From contig NZ_BOOQ01000042.1 of NCBI RefSeq assembly GCF_016863315.1, positions 62,001-126,000 of the forward strand: DNA of 64,000 nt. Direction: 5' to 3'. Shown piece by piece: positions 1 to 9,461 of this stretch. The position numbers were made by a program, and so were the translations under genes. How positions within the stretch are numbered: the first letter of the stretch is position 1; each line of letters starts with the position of its first letter. The notes beneath the pieces were generated by a model, which was not told the origin of the DNA, made no database searches, and was given only the letters and a program-made list of their open reading frames with translations. This DNA is from Planotetraspora silvatica. Its GTDB lineage: Bacteria > Actinomycetota > Actinomycetes > Streptosporangiales > Streptosporangiaceae.

Positions 1-579
1 GACACCGCATGGCATGACGACGACATGGCCGCGATCGCCGACCGTCCCGGTCTGCTCGGCGTCTTCCTTCCCAAGGTGGAGGGGCCGGCGGACCTCGAGG
101 GGCTCGGCGTCCCGGTGATCGCGCTCGTGGAGACGGCCGCCGGCCTCGAGAACGCCGCGCTCATCGCGGCGCATCCGGCGACGGTACGGCTGGCCTTCGG
201 CAATGTCGACTTCAGCCTCGACATCGGCGCCACGGACGAGGATCTCCTGTATGCGCGGTCCCGTCTGGTGGTGGTCTCCCGGGCTTACGGGATCGCCGCG
301 CCGATCGACGGGGTGACCACCGACCTGTCCGATCCGGCGCGGACGGCCGCCGACGCGCGGCGCGCCCGCCGGCTCGGCTTCGCCGGCAAGTTCTGCCTGC
401 ACCCGCGTCAGGTCGAGCCGGTCAACCGGGCGTTCTCCGTGACCGACGCCGAACTCGACTGGGCGCGCCGGGTCGTCGAGGCGGCCACGGGCGGCGGGGC
501 CGTACGCGTCGACGGCCAGATGATCGACAAGCCGCGGCTCGAACTGGCCCACCGCCTGCTCGCCCAGGAAGAGTCGTGA
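1..579 (+). CDS. HpcH/HpaI aldolase / citrate lyase beta-like protein (partial, 5' end missing)
   Basis: The frame is open from the first base, so the start lies outside the window and only the last 192 residues are visible. They match the CitE-like HpcH/HpaI family, Mg-dependent TIM-barrel enzymes that cleave or form C-C bonds in CoA thioesters such as malyl-CoA or citramalyl-CoA. Seen in the sequence are the ALVETAAGLENA substrate/metal segment, the FGNVDFSLDIG segment carrying an acidic metal ligand, and the late GKFCLHPRQV block before the closing helices. The substrate cannot be read from this fragment. The next gene is unrelated and about 110 bases away. The family call is firm; the reaction is not. 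Confidence 0.85.
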   Translation, partial: DTAWHDDDMAAIADRPGLLGVFLPKVEGPADLEGLGVPVIALVETAAGLENAALIAAHPATVRLAFGNVDFSLDIGATDEDLLYARSRLVVVSRAYGIAAPIDGVTTDLSDPARTAADARRARRLGFAGKFCLHPRQVEPVNRAFSVTDAELDWARRVVEAATGGGAVRVDGQMIDKPRLELAHRLLAQEES

Positions 580-689
580 ACCAGCCCGCCGATGTGCTCG
601 GCCACATCCCACCGGGCACGACCCGCGAGAGATCGAGCAGAGATAGCTTGGGCGGGTCCCGAACGATCAAGATCCGCAGGAGACCCCCC

Positions 690-1148
690 ATGGAAACACC
701 GGAAGAGGTCACCGACAGCCCGACGGGCTGGGTGGCCAAGCACATCCGCCGTTATGTCGAGACCGGCGGTCAGGACGGCCACAGCTACTACGGCAACGAG
801 ACGCTGCTGCTGACCACCCGGGGCAGGAAGTCGGGCAAGCTGCGCCGCACCGCGCTGATCTACGCTCCCGACGGCGACCGCTACGTGCTGGTGGCCTCGA
901 ACGGCGGCGCGGCGAACCATCCGTCCTGGTATCTGAACCTCCTGGACTGCGCGGACGTGACCGTCCAGGTGGGCGCGGACACGTTCGCCGCCAGGGCCGA
1001 CGTCGCCGGTGCCGACGACAGGTCACGGCTCTGGGAACTGATGGTCTCGGTCTTCGCCCGGTACGCCGCCTACCAGAGGCAGACCGACAGGGTCATCCCC
1101 GTCGTCGTCCTCACCCGCACGCAGGAACCGCCTGTCACAGGGACTTGA
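690..1148 (+). CDS. Deazaflavin (F420)-dependent nitroreductase-family protein
   Basis: A 152-residue protein of the Ddn-like split-beta-barrel family, single-domain actinobacterial oxidoreductases that usually bind F420 and reduce quinones or nitro compounds. Family features seen are the GNETLLLTTRGRKSGKLR stretch near the N-terminus, with basic residues typical of the F420 tail contact, then YVLVASNGG and HPSWYLNL, and the VTVQVGADTF strand. The start at 690 is chosen because an AGGAGA ribosome site lies 7 bases upstream; the reading frame extends further upstream, but that part has no family similarity. Cofactor use is inferred from the family. It appears to be transcribed alone. Confidence 0.85.
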   Translation: METPEEVTDSPTGWVAKHIRRYVETGGQDGHSYYGNETLLLTTRGRKSGKLRRTALIYAPDGDRYVLVASNGGAANHPSWYLNLLDCADVTVQVGADTFAARADVAGADDRSRLWELMVSVFARYAAYQRQTDRVIPVVVLTRTQEPPVTGT

Positions 1149-1185
1149 CAGGCCTATTGACAAAGAAACTTTACAGTAATACGTT
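1145..1185 (+). promoter_or_regulatory. Candidate promoter of the secreted lectin gene
   Basis: A TTGACA box at 1157-1162 is followed after 17 bases by TACGTT (1180-1185), which fits the actinobacterial TAnnnT -10 pattern. A second TTGACA sits at 1145-1150, just after the upstream stop codon. The stretch AAGAAACTTTAC between the boxes resembles a LacI-type GAAAnTTTC half-palindrome, so sugar-responsive control is possible. This is a pattern match only. Confidence 0.45.
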
Positions 1186-1410
1186 TCCCGGCGGCGGCCT
1201 GGCCACAAGCCGGGCGCCGCCGTACCCGCCCGCCCGGACGGCGCACCCGGGCGGTGATTCGCCTGCCTTTCAGAGGGCTTCACCGACTCAGAAGGCTTCA
1301 CCGACCGCACCCGTCCGCGGGCGTCTCCTGCCGCCTGCCGGATGGGCGAAGCACGACGTCCGCCATGTGCGCACCGGACTGCGGGGCGTACCGCGGCAAG
1401 AGGAGATCTC

Positions 1411-3786
1411 GTGACTCTGGGACGCGACGACACCGGCCTCATCCATTCCCCTCCCCGCCGCCGGCACCGGCTCTTCATCCCGGTCCTGGCGACGCTGGCC
1501 GCCTCCGCGCTGACACTCGCGGTGGCCCCGAGCGCCGGCGCCATGACCGGGACCGCCACTGAGACCACTGCCCGCACCACCGCCGGCGCCATGACCGGCA
1601 CCGCCGCTGAGACCACTGCCCGCACCACCACCGGCGCCATGACCGGCACCACCGCTGGAACCGCCGTCGCGAAGGCGGCCGCCGTACCCACCGGCTTCAC
1701 CACTGTGGTGAACCTCGGCAGCGGCAAGTGCGTGGACGCACGGGCCGCCGCCACCGCCAACGGCACGGCCGTGCAGCAGTACGCCTGCAACGGGACCGGC
1801 GCCCAGCTGTGGCAGTTCCAGGCGACGAGCGGCGGCTACTACCGCGTCAACGTGAGCACCAACACCGCCCAGGCCTGGGACGTCACCAACGTCTCCGCCG
1901 CCGACAACGCCCCCATCCAGCTGTGGAGCTACAGCAGGGGCAACAACCAGCAGTGGCAGCCCGTGGAGGAGCCGGGCGGCTCCTACCACTTCGTCAACCG
2001 CTACAGCGGCAAGTGCCTGGACGTGCCCGCCGCGTCCACCGCCGACAGCGTCCAGCTCGGGCAGTACACCTGCAACGGAACGGCGGCGCAGTCTTTCACC
2101 ATGGGAACCCCCTCGACTCCCCCGCCGCCCCCCGGCACCCCAGACCTCGGGCCGAACGTCTTCGTCTTCGATCCGTCGATGCCCGCCTCGACCATCCAGA
2201 GCAGGCTGAACTCCGTGTTCGGCCAGCAGCAGAGCAACCAGTTCGGCACCAACCGGTACGCGCTGCTGTTCCGGCCCGGCTCCTACAACGTCGACGTCAA
2301 CGTGGGCTTCTACACGCAGGTCCTCGGTCTCGGCATGTCCCCCGACAACGTCACCGTCAACGGGGGCGTGCACGTCGAGGCCGACTGGTTCCAGGGCAAC
2401 GCGACCCAGAACTTCTGGCGGGGGGCGGAGAACCTCTCGGTCAACCCCCCGTCCGGCACCGACCGGTGGGCCGTCTCGCAGGCGGCGCCGTACCGCAGGA
2501 TGCACGTGCGGGGCAACCTCCGGCTCGACGACGGCGGATGGTCCAGCGGCGGCTGGATGTCCGACTCGAAGATCGACGGACAGGTCAACTCCGGCAGCCA
2601 GCAGCAGTGGCTGACCCGTAACTCCCAGATCGGCAGCTGGGCCGGCGAGAACTGGAACATCGTGTTCGCCGGAGTGACCGGCGCGCCCGCGACCACCTTC
2701 CCCAACCCGTCGTACACCACGGTCGGCACGACACCGGTGGTGCGCGAGAAGCCGTTCCTGTACGTCGACCAGGCGGGCGCCTACCAGGTCTTCGTGCCCG
2801 CGCTACGGACCAACGCCCAAGGCGCGACCTGGACCGCGGGCACGTCGGCGGGCTCCTCGATCCCGATCGACCAGTTCTTCATCGCCAAGCCGGGCAACTC
2901 CGCCGCCGACATCAACGCCGCGCTCGCCCAGGGCAAGAACCTGCTGTTCACACCCGGCGTCTACCACCTCACCGACACGATCAGGGTGAGCCGGGCCAAC
3001 ACGGTGGTCCTCGGACTCGGGCTCGCCACGCTCCAGGCCGACAACGGCGTCATGGCCATGTCCGTGGCGGACGTCGACGGGGTGAAGGTCGCCGGCCTTC
3101 TCATCGAGGCGGGCACGACCAACTCGCCGCTGCTGATGCAGGTCGGTCCTTCCGGTTCGACGCAGAGCCACGCGGCCAACCCGACGTCGCTGCACGACGT
3201 GTTCTTCCGCATCGGCGGCCCCATCGCGGGCAAGGCCACCCAGAGTCTCGTGATCAACAGCTCCGACGTGATCGGCGACCACATGTGGTTGTGGCGGGCC
3301 GACCACTCGGACAGCTCCCACCCCGGCACCGTCGGCTGGACGGTCAACCCCGCCGACACCGGGCTGATCGTGAACGGCGACAACGTCACGATGTACGGCC
3401 TGTTCGTCGAGCACTATCAGAAGTACCAGGTGATCTGGAACGGCAACGGCGGCCGGACGTACTTCTTCCAGAACGAACTCCCCTACGACCCGCCCAACCA
3501 GTCGGCCTGGATGAACGGCTCCACCCAGGGCTGGGCGGCCTACAAGGTGGGCAATTCGGTCACCAGCCACGAGGCATGGGGGCTCGGCAGCTACGCGTAC
3601 TTCAACGTGAACCCGAGCGTGGTCGAGGCGCGCTCCTTCGAGGTGCCGAACACGGCGAACGTGAAGTTCCACAGCTTGATCACCGTCTCGCTCGGCGGTA
3701 CGGGAACGATCAGCCGCGTCATCAACAACAGCGGCGACCCGGCCAACTCCTCACACCTCGAGTCCCCATTGATCAACTACCCGTAG
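1411..3786 (+). CDS. Secreted ricin-B-type lectin fused to a right-handed beta-helix (GH55/pectate-lyase-like) domain
   Basis: A 791-residue exported protein. The GTG at 1411 follows AGGAGA by 4 bases and is preferred over the upstream ATG at 1342. Residues about 20-45 form a basic-then-hydrophobic signal segment, followed by a Thr/Ala-rich repeat linker. About residues 95-225 form a ricin-B carbohydrate-binding trefoil with three QxW-like repeats (AQLWQF, NQQWQPV, AAQSFTM). After a proline linker, about 540 residues form a beta-helix protein with two similar halves (PGSYNVDVNVGFYTQVLGLG and PGVYHLTDTIRVSR), as in GH55-type exo-glucanases. Such proteins are often mislabelled adenylyl cyclase; nothing here supports that. 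It is probably an extracellular polysaccharide-active enzyme, but the catalytic residues cannot be assigned by eye. Confidence 0.85.
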   Translation: MTLGRDDTGLIHSPPRRRHRLFIPVLATLAASALTLAVAPSAGAMTGTATETTARTTAGAMTGTAAETTARTTTGAMTGTTAGTAVAKAAAVPTGFTTVVNLGSGKCVDARAAATANGTAVQQYACNGTGAQLWQFQATSGGYYRVNVSTNTAQAWDVTNVSAADNAPIQLWSYSRGNNQQWQPVEEPGGSYHFVNRYSGKCLDVPAASTADSVQLGQYTCNGTAAQSFTMGTPSTPPPPPGTPDLGPNVFVFDPSMPASTIQSRLNSVFGQQQSNQFGTNRYALLFRPGSYNVDVNVGFYTQVLGLGMSPDNVTVNGGVHVEADWFQGNATQNFWRGAENLSVNPPSGTDRWAVSQAAPYRRMHVRGNLRLDDGGWSSGGWMSDSKIDGQVNSGSQQQWLTRNSQIGSWAGENWNIVFAGVTGAPATTFPNPSYTTVGTTPVVREKPFLYVDQAGAYQVFVPALRTNAQGATWTAGTSAGSSIPIDQFFIAKPGNSAADINAALAQGKNLLFTPGVYHLTDTIRVSRANTVVLGLGLATLQADNGVMAMSVADVDGVKVAGLLIEAGTTNSPLLMQVGPSGSTQSHAANPTSLHDVFFRIGGPIAGKATQSLVINSSDVIGDHMWLWRADHSDSSHPGTVGWTVNPADTGLIVNGDNVTMYGLFVEHYQKYQVIWNGNGGRTYFFQNELPYDPPNQSAWMNGSTQGWAAYKVGNSVTSHEAWGLGSYAYFNVNPSVVEARSFEVPNTANVKFHSLITVSLGGTGTISRVINNSGDPANSSHLESPLINYP
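1534..1665 (+). repeat. 48-bp in-frame tandem repeat, 2.7 copies
   Basis: Units start at 1534, 1582 and 1630 (the last partial) and encode a 16-residue Thr/Ala motif beginning GAMTG, placed between the signal peptide and the lectin domain. Copies differ at only a few bases, so the expansion looks recent. The encoded segment probably acts as a flexible spacer. Confidence 0.85.
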
Positions 3787-3816
3787 AAGCACACAGGTCC
3801 AGAGGTTCGAGTGGAG

Positions 3817-3861
3817 CCCGCGTCGCCCCGGCGGCGCGGGTTTCCGCCGTCAGCGGCGGAA
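3817..3861 (+). terminator. Hairpin pair between convergent genes
   Basis: A 10-bp stem with one mismatch (3817-3826 with 3831-3840) is followed by TTT and lies 30 bases after the lectin stop, as expected for a terminator. It abuts a second perfect 8-bp stem, TTCCGCCG (3842-3849) with CGGCGGAA (3854-3861), which overlaps the stop codon of the kinase on the minus strand. Confidence 0.6.
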
Positions 3862-4875
3862 GGCCGCACCAGGAGGGCGGCGCAGGTCTCCGACAGAGGC
3901 TTCGCGGGCGACCGCGCTCTCGGTGCGCCGGCACCGGGGGCATGCGCGTCCGGCACGGTAGGCGTTACGGACCGCCGCCCCGCACCTGTGCCCCCACCGG
4001 CTGCGGGCTCCACGTCCCAGCAGATCCTCGAACGTGTGATCGAGGCGGCCGGGTCCACACTCGGGAAGAGCGCTGATCCGCTCCTCCAGCCGAGCTTCGA
4101 GCCGGGATTCCTCGCGGTTCGTGGAAAGCCGCTCCGCCTCCGCCGGGAGGGCGGCGGGGAGCCGGACGACGAATCGGGCACCGCCCGCGGCCGCGTCGTC
4201 CACGTCCAAGGTCCCCCCATGAGTTCTGACAATCTCCAGGGCGATCGCCAGGCCGAGTCCCGCCCCACCGTTACGACGGTCGCGGGCGGCGTCGAGCCGG
4301 GCGAAAGGCTGGAAGATCCGCTCCCGATCCGCGGCGGCGACTCCTCTGCCGTCATCGGTGACGGACAGCTCGGCCGCGTCACCGTCCCACCGCGCCTGAA
4401 CGCGGATCGAGCTCCGGGCATGCCGGTACGCGTTGTCCAGCAGGATCGCCAGCACGCGGCGGAGCTGGAAGCGGTCGACGTCGACGACGACCCCGGCGTC
4501 GCCGTCCACCACAGGGACCACTGACGTCTCATACCGATCCACGTGCCTCGAAACCTCGAGGCGGATCAGCTCAGCCAGATCGACCCGCTGCCGGTCGATG
4601 GGTGCGGCGGACTGGGCTCGTGCGAGCGTCAGCAGGTCGGTCACGATCGTCTGCAACCGGTCGACGTTCCCCAGCGCGCGATCGAGGAGGTCCAACAGAT
4701 CGGTCTCATCCGGGTGAAGCCGGGCCTCCTCCAGTTCGACCCGGAGCGCCGCGACCGGTGTGCAGAGTTCGTGGGCGGCGTCGGCGGCGAACCGGCACCC
4801 CTGCTCGGCCGCCGCCGGGTCCGGATGTGCGCCGATGACGGTCTCACGGTCTGTCGGTGGGATCGAGCCGTTCAT
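3850..4875 (-). CDS. Short soluble histidine kinase without sensor or membrane segments
   Basis: A 341-residue protein with only a kinase core. The H-box (AAHELCTPVAALR, His near residue 36), N-box (LLDNAYRHA), G1 (SVTDDGRGV), F-box (FQPFARLD) and G2 (GGAGLGLAI) are all present. There is no transmembrane helix, HAMP or sensor domain. The start is well supported: an AAGGAG site lies 6 bases before the ATG at 4875. The core ends near residue 225; the last ~115 residues are Arg/Ala-rich with a CPRC motif and no recognisable fold, so the stop may have drifted downstream. It is close to the C-terminal half of the orphan kinase at 13844-15259, suggesting a truncated duplicate. No partner regulator is adjacent. 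It may be functional or decaying. Confidence 0.6.
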   Translation of the reverse strand: MNGSIPPTDRETVIGAHPDPAAAEQGCRFAADAAHELCTPVAALRVELEEARLHPDETDLLDLLDRALGNVDRLQTIVTDLLTLARAQSAAPIDRQRVDLAELIRLEVSRHVDRYETSVVPVVDGDAGVVVDVDRFQLRRVLAILLDNAYRHARSSIRVQARWDGDAAELSVTDDGRGVAAADRERIFQPFARLDAARDRRNGGAGLGLAIALEIVRTHGGTLDVDDAAAGGARFVVRLPAALPAEAERLSTNREESRLEARLEERISALPECGPGRLDHTFEDLLGRGARSRWGHRCGAAVRNAYRAGRACPRCRRTESAVAREASVGDLRRPPGAAFRR

Positions 4876-4999
4876 CGGTGGCTCCTTCCTCGGTCGGGCC
4901 CTGTCAGCGATCTGTCACCATCCAGACAACCATCACCGAGCGGCCCATTGGGTCTCTGAACAGGCCCCCTCTAGACACGGACCACCAGGGCCACCCTCG

Positions 5000-5125
5000 G
5001 GCCCCACGCATGGAAAAGTGACGTGCGGCACATACGCCGCGCAGAGGTCTCCGTCGGCCGACGCCCTGACGTTGATCGCGAAGTGGGCGAAGACACGGAG
5101 CCACCCTCGCCACAGCCAAAAATGA
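5000..5125 (+). pseudogene. 3' remnant of a third XRE/MmyB-like regulator copy
   Basis: The frame ending at the TGA at 5123-5125 encodes about 34 residues (SADALTLIAKWAKTRSHPRH and flanks) that align end to end with the C-terminus of the next two genes (SAAALALLAKWARTRSDPHH). The remnant stops exactly 21 bases before the next ATG, the same gap as between the two intact copies, so this is the tail of a deleted tandem copy. No upstream part of the gene is recognisable. Confidence 0.7.
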
Positions 5126-5134
5126 AGCAAGGAA

Positions 5135-5149
5135 CATACTGGACGTATG
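5135..5149 (+). promoter_or_regulatory. Promoter -10 element of a leaderless XRE gene
   Basis: CATACT at 5135-5140 lies 6 bases before the ATG at 5147. The same block with the same spacing precedes the next copy, and neither gene has a Shine-Dalgarno site in the right place. This suggests leaderless transcripts from duplicated promoters. Confidence 0.4.
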
Positions 5150-6004
5150 GACCGCCTCGTGAGGCTGGGGGATTTCCTCCGCTCACGCCGAGCCCGCCTC
5201 AATCCGGAGGACGTCGGGATGGAGGTCCAGGGACATCGACGTGTCCCCGGGCTGCGGCGCGAGGAGCTCGCCAAGATCGCCGGTGTCAGCGTGGACTACT
5301 ACTCCCGGCTGGAACAGGGCCGCAGCAAGAACGCCTCCCCCGCGGTGCTCGACGCGATCGCCCGCGCGCTCCAGCTCAACGAGACCGAGCGCGAGCACCT
5401 GTTCGACCTGGCCGGACCTGTTCTCGACCACACGTACACCCCTGTTGTGCAGGCGGTTCATCCCTCGACCCACGAGCTGCTCGACGCGCTCGACCGTGGC
5501 GACACCCCGGCGTGCGTGCTCGGCCGCTACACGAACTTCCTGGCCACCAACCGGTTGTATCGGGCCTTGCTGATGTGGGACGACGGGCCGCCGCGGAATC
5601 GGAACCTGGCGCAGCTCACCTTCCTGGATGAGCGTTGCCGTCTGCTGCTCCGGAACTGGGACGTCGTGTCGGGCGACGTCACCGCCATGCTGCGGTTCGG
5701 CGTCGGCCGGCATCCTCAGGACCCCGCACTGCGCGAGCTGATCCAGGAACTCCTGACAGCAAGTGACCCCTTCCGCCGGCTGTGGGCCGTTCACCACGTT
5801 CACGACCGTCCCTCTGGAATCAAGTACTACCGCCACCCGATCGCCGGGGACTTCTCCGTCAACTACCAGGGCCTGACGCTGGCGGAGCCCGACCAGTACA
5901 TGTGCGTCCACACCGCGGAGCCCGAGTCGGCGTCCGCCGCCGCTCTGGCCTTGCTCGCGAAGTGGGCCAGGACGCGGAGCGACCCTCATCACGATAAAAA
6001 GTGA
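5147..6004 (+). CDS. XRE-family regulator with MmyB-like ligand-binding domain (copy 2)
   Basis: A 285-residue DNA-binding regulator. Residues about 5-85 form the helix-turn-helix (LRREELAKIAGVSVDYYSRL, then a second conserved stretch through NASPAVLDAIARAL). From about residue 100 to the end is the PAS-like MmyB ligand-binding region, ending LLAKWARTRSDPHH. In the family such proteins often control a neighbouring short-chain dehydrogenase, but none lies here. The start at 5147 is chosen because the HTH begins at once and a -10 element sits just upstream. It is 21 bases from its near-identical neighbour and very probably arose with it by tandem duplication. Confidence 0.9.
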   Translation: MDRLVRLGDFLRSRRARLNPEDVGMEVQGHRRVPGLRREELAKIAGVSVDYYSRLEQGRSKNASPAVLDAIARALQLNETEREHLFDLAGPVLDHTYTPVVQAVHPSTHELLDALDRGDTPACVLGRYTNFLATNRLYRALLMWDDGPPRNRNLAQLTFLDERCRLLLRNWDVVSGDVTAMLRFGVGRHPQDPALRELIQELLTASDPFRRLWAVHHVHDRPSGIKYYRHPIAGDFSVNYQGLTLAEPDQYMCVHTAEPESASAAALALLAKWARTRSDPHHDKK

Positions 6005-6013
6005 CATAAGGCA

Positions 6014-6028
6014 CATACTGGACATATG
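6014..6028 (+). promoter_or_regulatory. Promoter -10 element of the second leaderless XRE gene
   Basis: CATACT at 6014-6019, six bases before the ATG at 6026, sits inside a block (CACATACTGGACATATGG) that is nearly the same as the one before the previous copy. This implies each duplicate keeps its own promoter instead of relying on read-through. Confidence 0.4.
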
Positions 6029-6901
6029 GACCACCCCGTGAAGCTGGGGGACTTCCTCCGCTCACGCCGAGCCCGCCTCAATCCCGGGGACGTCGGGATG
6101 GAGGTTCAGCGACATCGACGTGTCCCCGGGCTGCGGCGTGAGGAACTCGCACAACTCGCCGGCGTCAGCGTCGACTACTACACCCGGCTGGAGCAGGGCC
6201 GCAGCAAGAACGCCTCCCCCGTGGTGCTCGACGCCATCGCCCGCGCGCTCCAGCTCAACGAGACCGAACGCGAGCACCTGTTCGACCTGGCCAACCCCAT
6301 CTGCAACCCCGCCCGCTGCGGAAAGGTCCTCCAGCAAGACGTCCTTCCGGAGACCCGTGTCCTGCTCGACACCCTGGAGCGTGCCGACGTCCCGGCCGCC
6401 GTGATCGGCCTTCGCACGGACTTCCTGGCCGCCAACCTGATGTTCCGGGCATTGATGATCGGCTTCGACACCATGTCGCCCCACGAACGCAACCTGGCCA
6501 GATACGTCTTCCTGGACCCCCGGTCCCGGGAGCTGCATCGCGACTGGGCCATCGTGGCGGCCGACGCCACCGCCCTGCTGCGCTTCGCCATCGGCAGGCA
6601 TCCGAGAGACCCCCGGCTCCACGAGCTGACCAAGGAGCTCTGCCTGCACAGCGAGGACTTCCGGCGGATATGGGACGAACATCACGTGCTCGAACGCATC
6701 TCCGGGGTCAAGCGCTACCGGCACCCGGCCGCCGGCGAGTTCACCCTCGGCTACCAGGCGCTCACCCTCCCCGGGGACGCGGACCAGATGTTGCTGATCT
6801 ACACCGTGGACCCCGCCTCGCCGTCCGAGACCGCCCTCCGGCTCCTCGCCAAGTGGGCCAGGGCCAACGATTCCCAGTCACAGGACAATGGGAGTTCCTA
6901 A
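6026..6901 (+). CDS. XRE-family regulator with MmyB-like ligand-binding domain (copy 3)
   Basis: A 291-residue paralogue of the gene before it. The first ~85 residues (HTH with LRREELAQLAGVSVDYYTRL) are almost identical to copy 2, while the C-terminal ligand-binding half has diverged much more (for example LRTDFLAANLMFRALM against GRYTNFLATNRLYRALL). The two proteins may therefore read the same or overlapping operators but answer to different ligands. The C-terminus LLAKWARANDSQSQ is also altered. The start is fixed by the homology and by the -10 element at 6014-6019. Target genes are unknown. Confidence 0.9.
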   Translation: MDHPVKLGDFLRSRRARLNPGDVGMEVQRHRRVPGLRREELAQLAGVSVDYYTRLEQGRSKNASPVVLDAIARALQLNETEREHLFDLANPICNPARCGKVLQQDVLPETRVLLDTLERADVPAAVIGLRTDFLAANLMFRALMIGFDTMSPHERNLARYVFLDPRSRELHRDWAIVAADATALLRFAIGRHPRDPRLHELTKELCLHSEDFRRIWDEHHVLERISGVKRYRHPAAGEFTLGYQALTLPGDADQMLLIYTVDPASPSETALRLLAKWARANDSQSQDNGSS

Positions 6902-6911
6902 CCACGCAATC

Positions 6912-6942
6912 TTGACATTCGACCTCAATGTCCGGTTAAGAA
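6912..6942 (+). promoter_or_regulatory. Candidate promoter of the 5'-nucleotidase gene
   Basis: TTGACA at 6912-6917 is followed by an 18-19 base spacer and TTAAGA/TAAGAA at 6936-6942. It lies just after the XRE stop and 44 bases before the nucleotidase ATG. The -10 is a weak match, and no phosphate box (GTTCACC repeat) was seen. Confidence 0.35.
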
Positions 6943-6985
6943 CTCTGTGACGTGGCGGTGATATCGCCTCGTTATCGTCACAGAA

Positions 6986-8773
<1,788 letters not shown>

Positions 8774-8782
8774 CACCGCACC

Positions 8783-8818
8783 CGGGGACTCGGCGTGGAT
8801 CTCCACACCGGGTCCCCG
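8783..8818 (+). terminator. Terminator after the nucleotidase gene
   Basis: CGGGGAC (8783-8789) pairs with GTCCCCG (8812-8818), with a second nested stem GTGGA/TCCAC inside. It lies 10 bases after the stop and is followed by CCCTTTA, a short T run. Confidence 0.6.
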
Positions 8819-8861
8819 ACCCTTTACGGCATTTCGCTAATGTGATCCCGGGGAGGTATCA

Positions 8862-9461
8862 ATGGGATTCGTTTCGCGCGGCTTTCGCGGCAGGCCCAGA
8901 GATGAGGGCGTGAAGCTGCCGCCAGGCCAGTATCTCGTTCACGATTTCCCGGTGTTGTCGGCCGGGCCGACTCCGCGGGTCCCGCTGGACCGCTGGGAGT
9001 TCGCCATCGACACCGAGGACGGGCGGACACATCGCTGGTCCTGGCAGGAACTGATGGCCCTGCCCAGCGAGACCCCGACCGTCGACCTGCACTGCGTCAC
9101 CAAATGGTCGAAGCTCGGCACCGACTGGAAGGGGGTGTCCCTCGACACCCTGTTCGCCGACGTCGAGTCGAGCGCCGAGTACGCCCTCGTCTACTCCTAC
9201 GGCGGCTACACGACGAACCTCCCGGTCGAGGATCTCCTCGACGGCAAGGCGTGGATCGTCTACCAGTTCGACGGAGAGGAACTCGCGGCCGCGCACGGCG
9301 GTCCGGCCCGGCTCCTGGTCCCCCACCTCTACCTGTGGAAATCCGCGAAATGGGTCCAGGGCATCCGGCTCATGAACGAGGACTGGCCCGGATTCTGGGA
9401 GACGGCCGGCTACCACAATTACGGCGACCCGTGGCGCGAGCAGCGCTACCAGGGAGATTGA
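8862..9461 (+). CDS. Molybdopterin-dependent sulfite-oxidase-like oxidoreductase
   Basis: A 199-residue protein of the SUOX/YedY-like molybdopterin fold. The conserved cysteine expected to bind molybdenum is in LHCVTKWSK (~residue 78), and the GARLL-type region (HGGPARLLVPHLYLWKSAKW) is typical of the family. There is no signal peptide or Tat motif, so it acts in the cytoplasm, unlike YedY. GGGAGG lies 5 bases before the ATG. It overlaps the next gene by the TTGA at 9458-9461 and forms an operon with a ferredoxin-reductase-like protein that probably supplies or takes its electrons. The substrate is unknown. Confidence 0.88.
   Translation: MGFVSRGFRGRPRDEGVKLPPGQYLVHDFPVLSAGPTPRVPLDRWEFAIDTEDGRTHRWSWQELMALPSETPTVDLHCVTKWSKLGTDWKGVSLDTLFADVESSAEYALVYSYGGYTTNLPVEDLLDGKAWIVYQFDGEELAAAHGGPARLLVPHLYLWKSAKWVQGIRLMNEDWPGFWETAGYHNYGDPWREQRYQGD

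Noticed and set aside
1288-2505. 405-residue antisense frame over the lectin gene
   Set aside because: It is a G+C-driven shadow with His/Arg/Gly-rich low-complexity sequence and no domain.
3777-4532. 251-residue minus-strand frame overlapping the short kinase
   Set aside because: Wrong frame relative to the kinase motifs; Ser/Arg/Pro-rich shadow.
4760-5125. 121-residue open frame on the plus strand
   Set aside because: Only the last 34 residues are gene-like (the XRE remnant); the rest is antisense to the kinase start and upstream sequence.
9104-9457. N-terminal extension of the ferredoxin-reductase-like gene
   Set aside because: It is the molybdopterin gene read in another frame; family similarity begins only after 9458.
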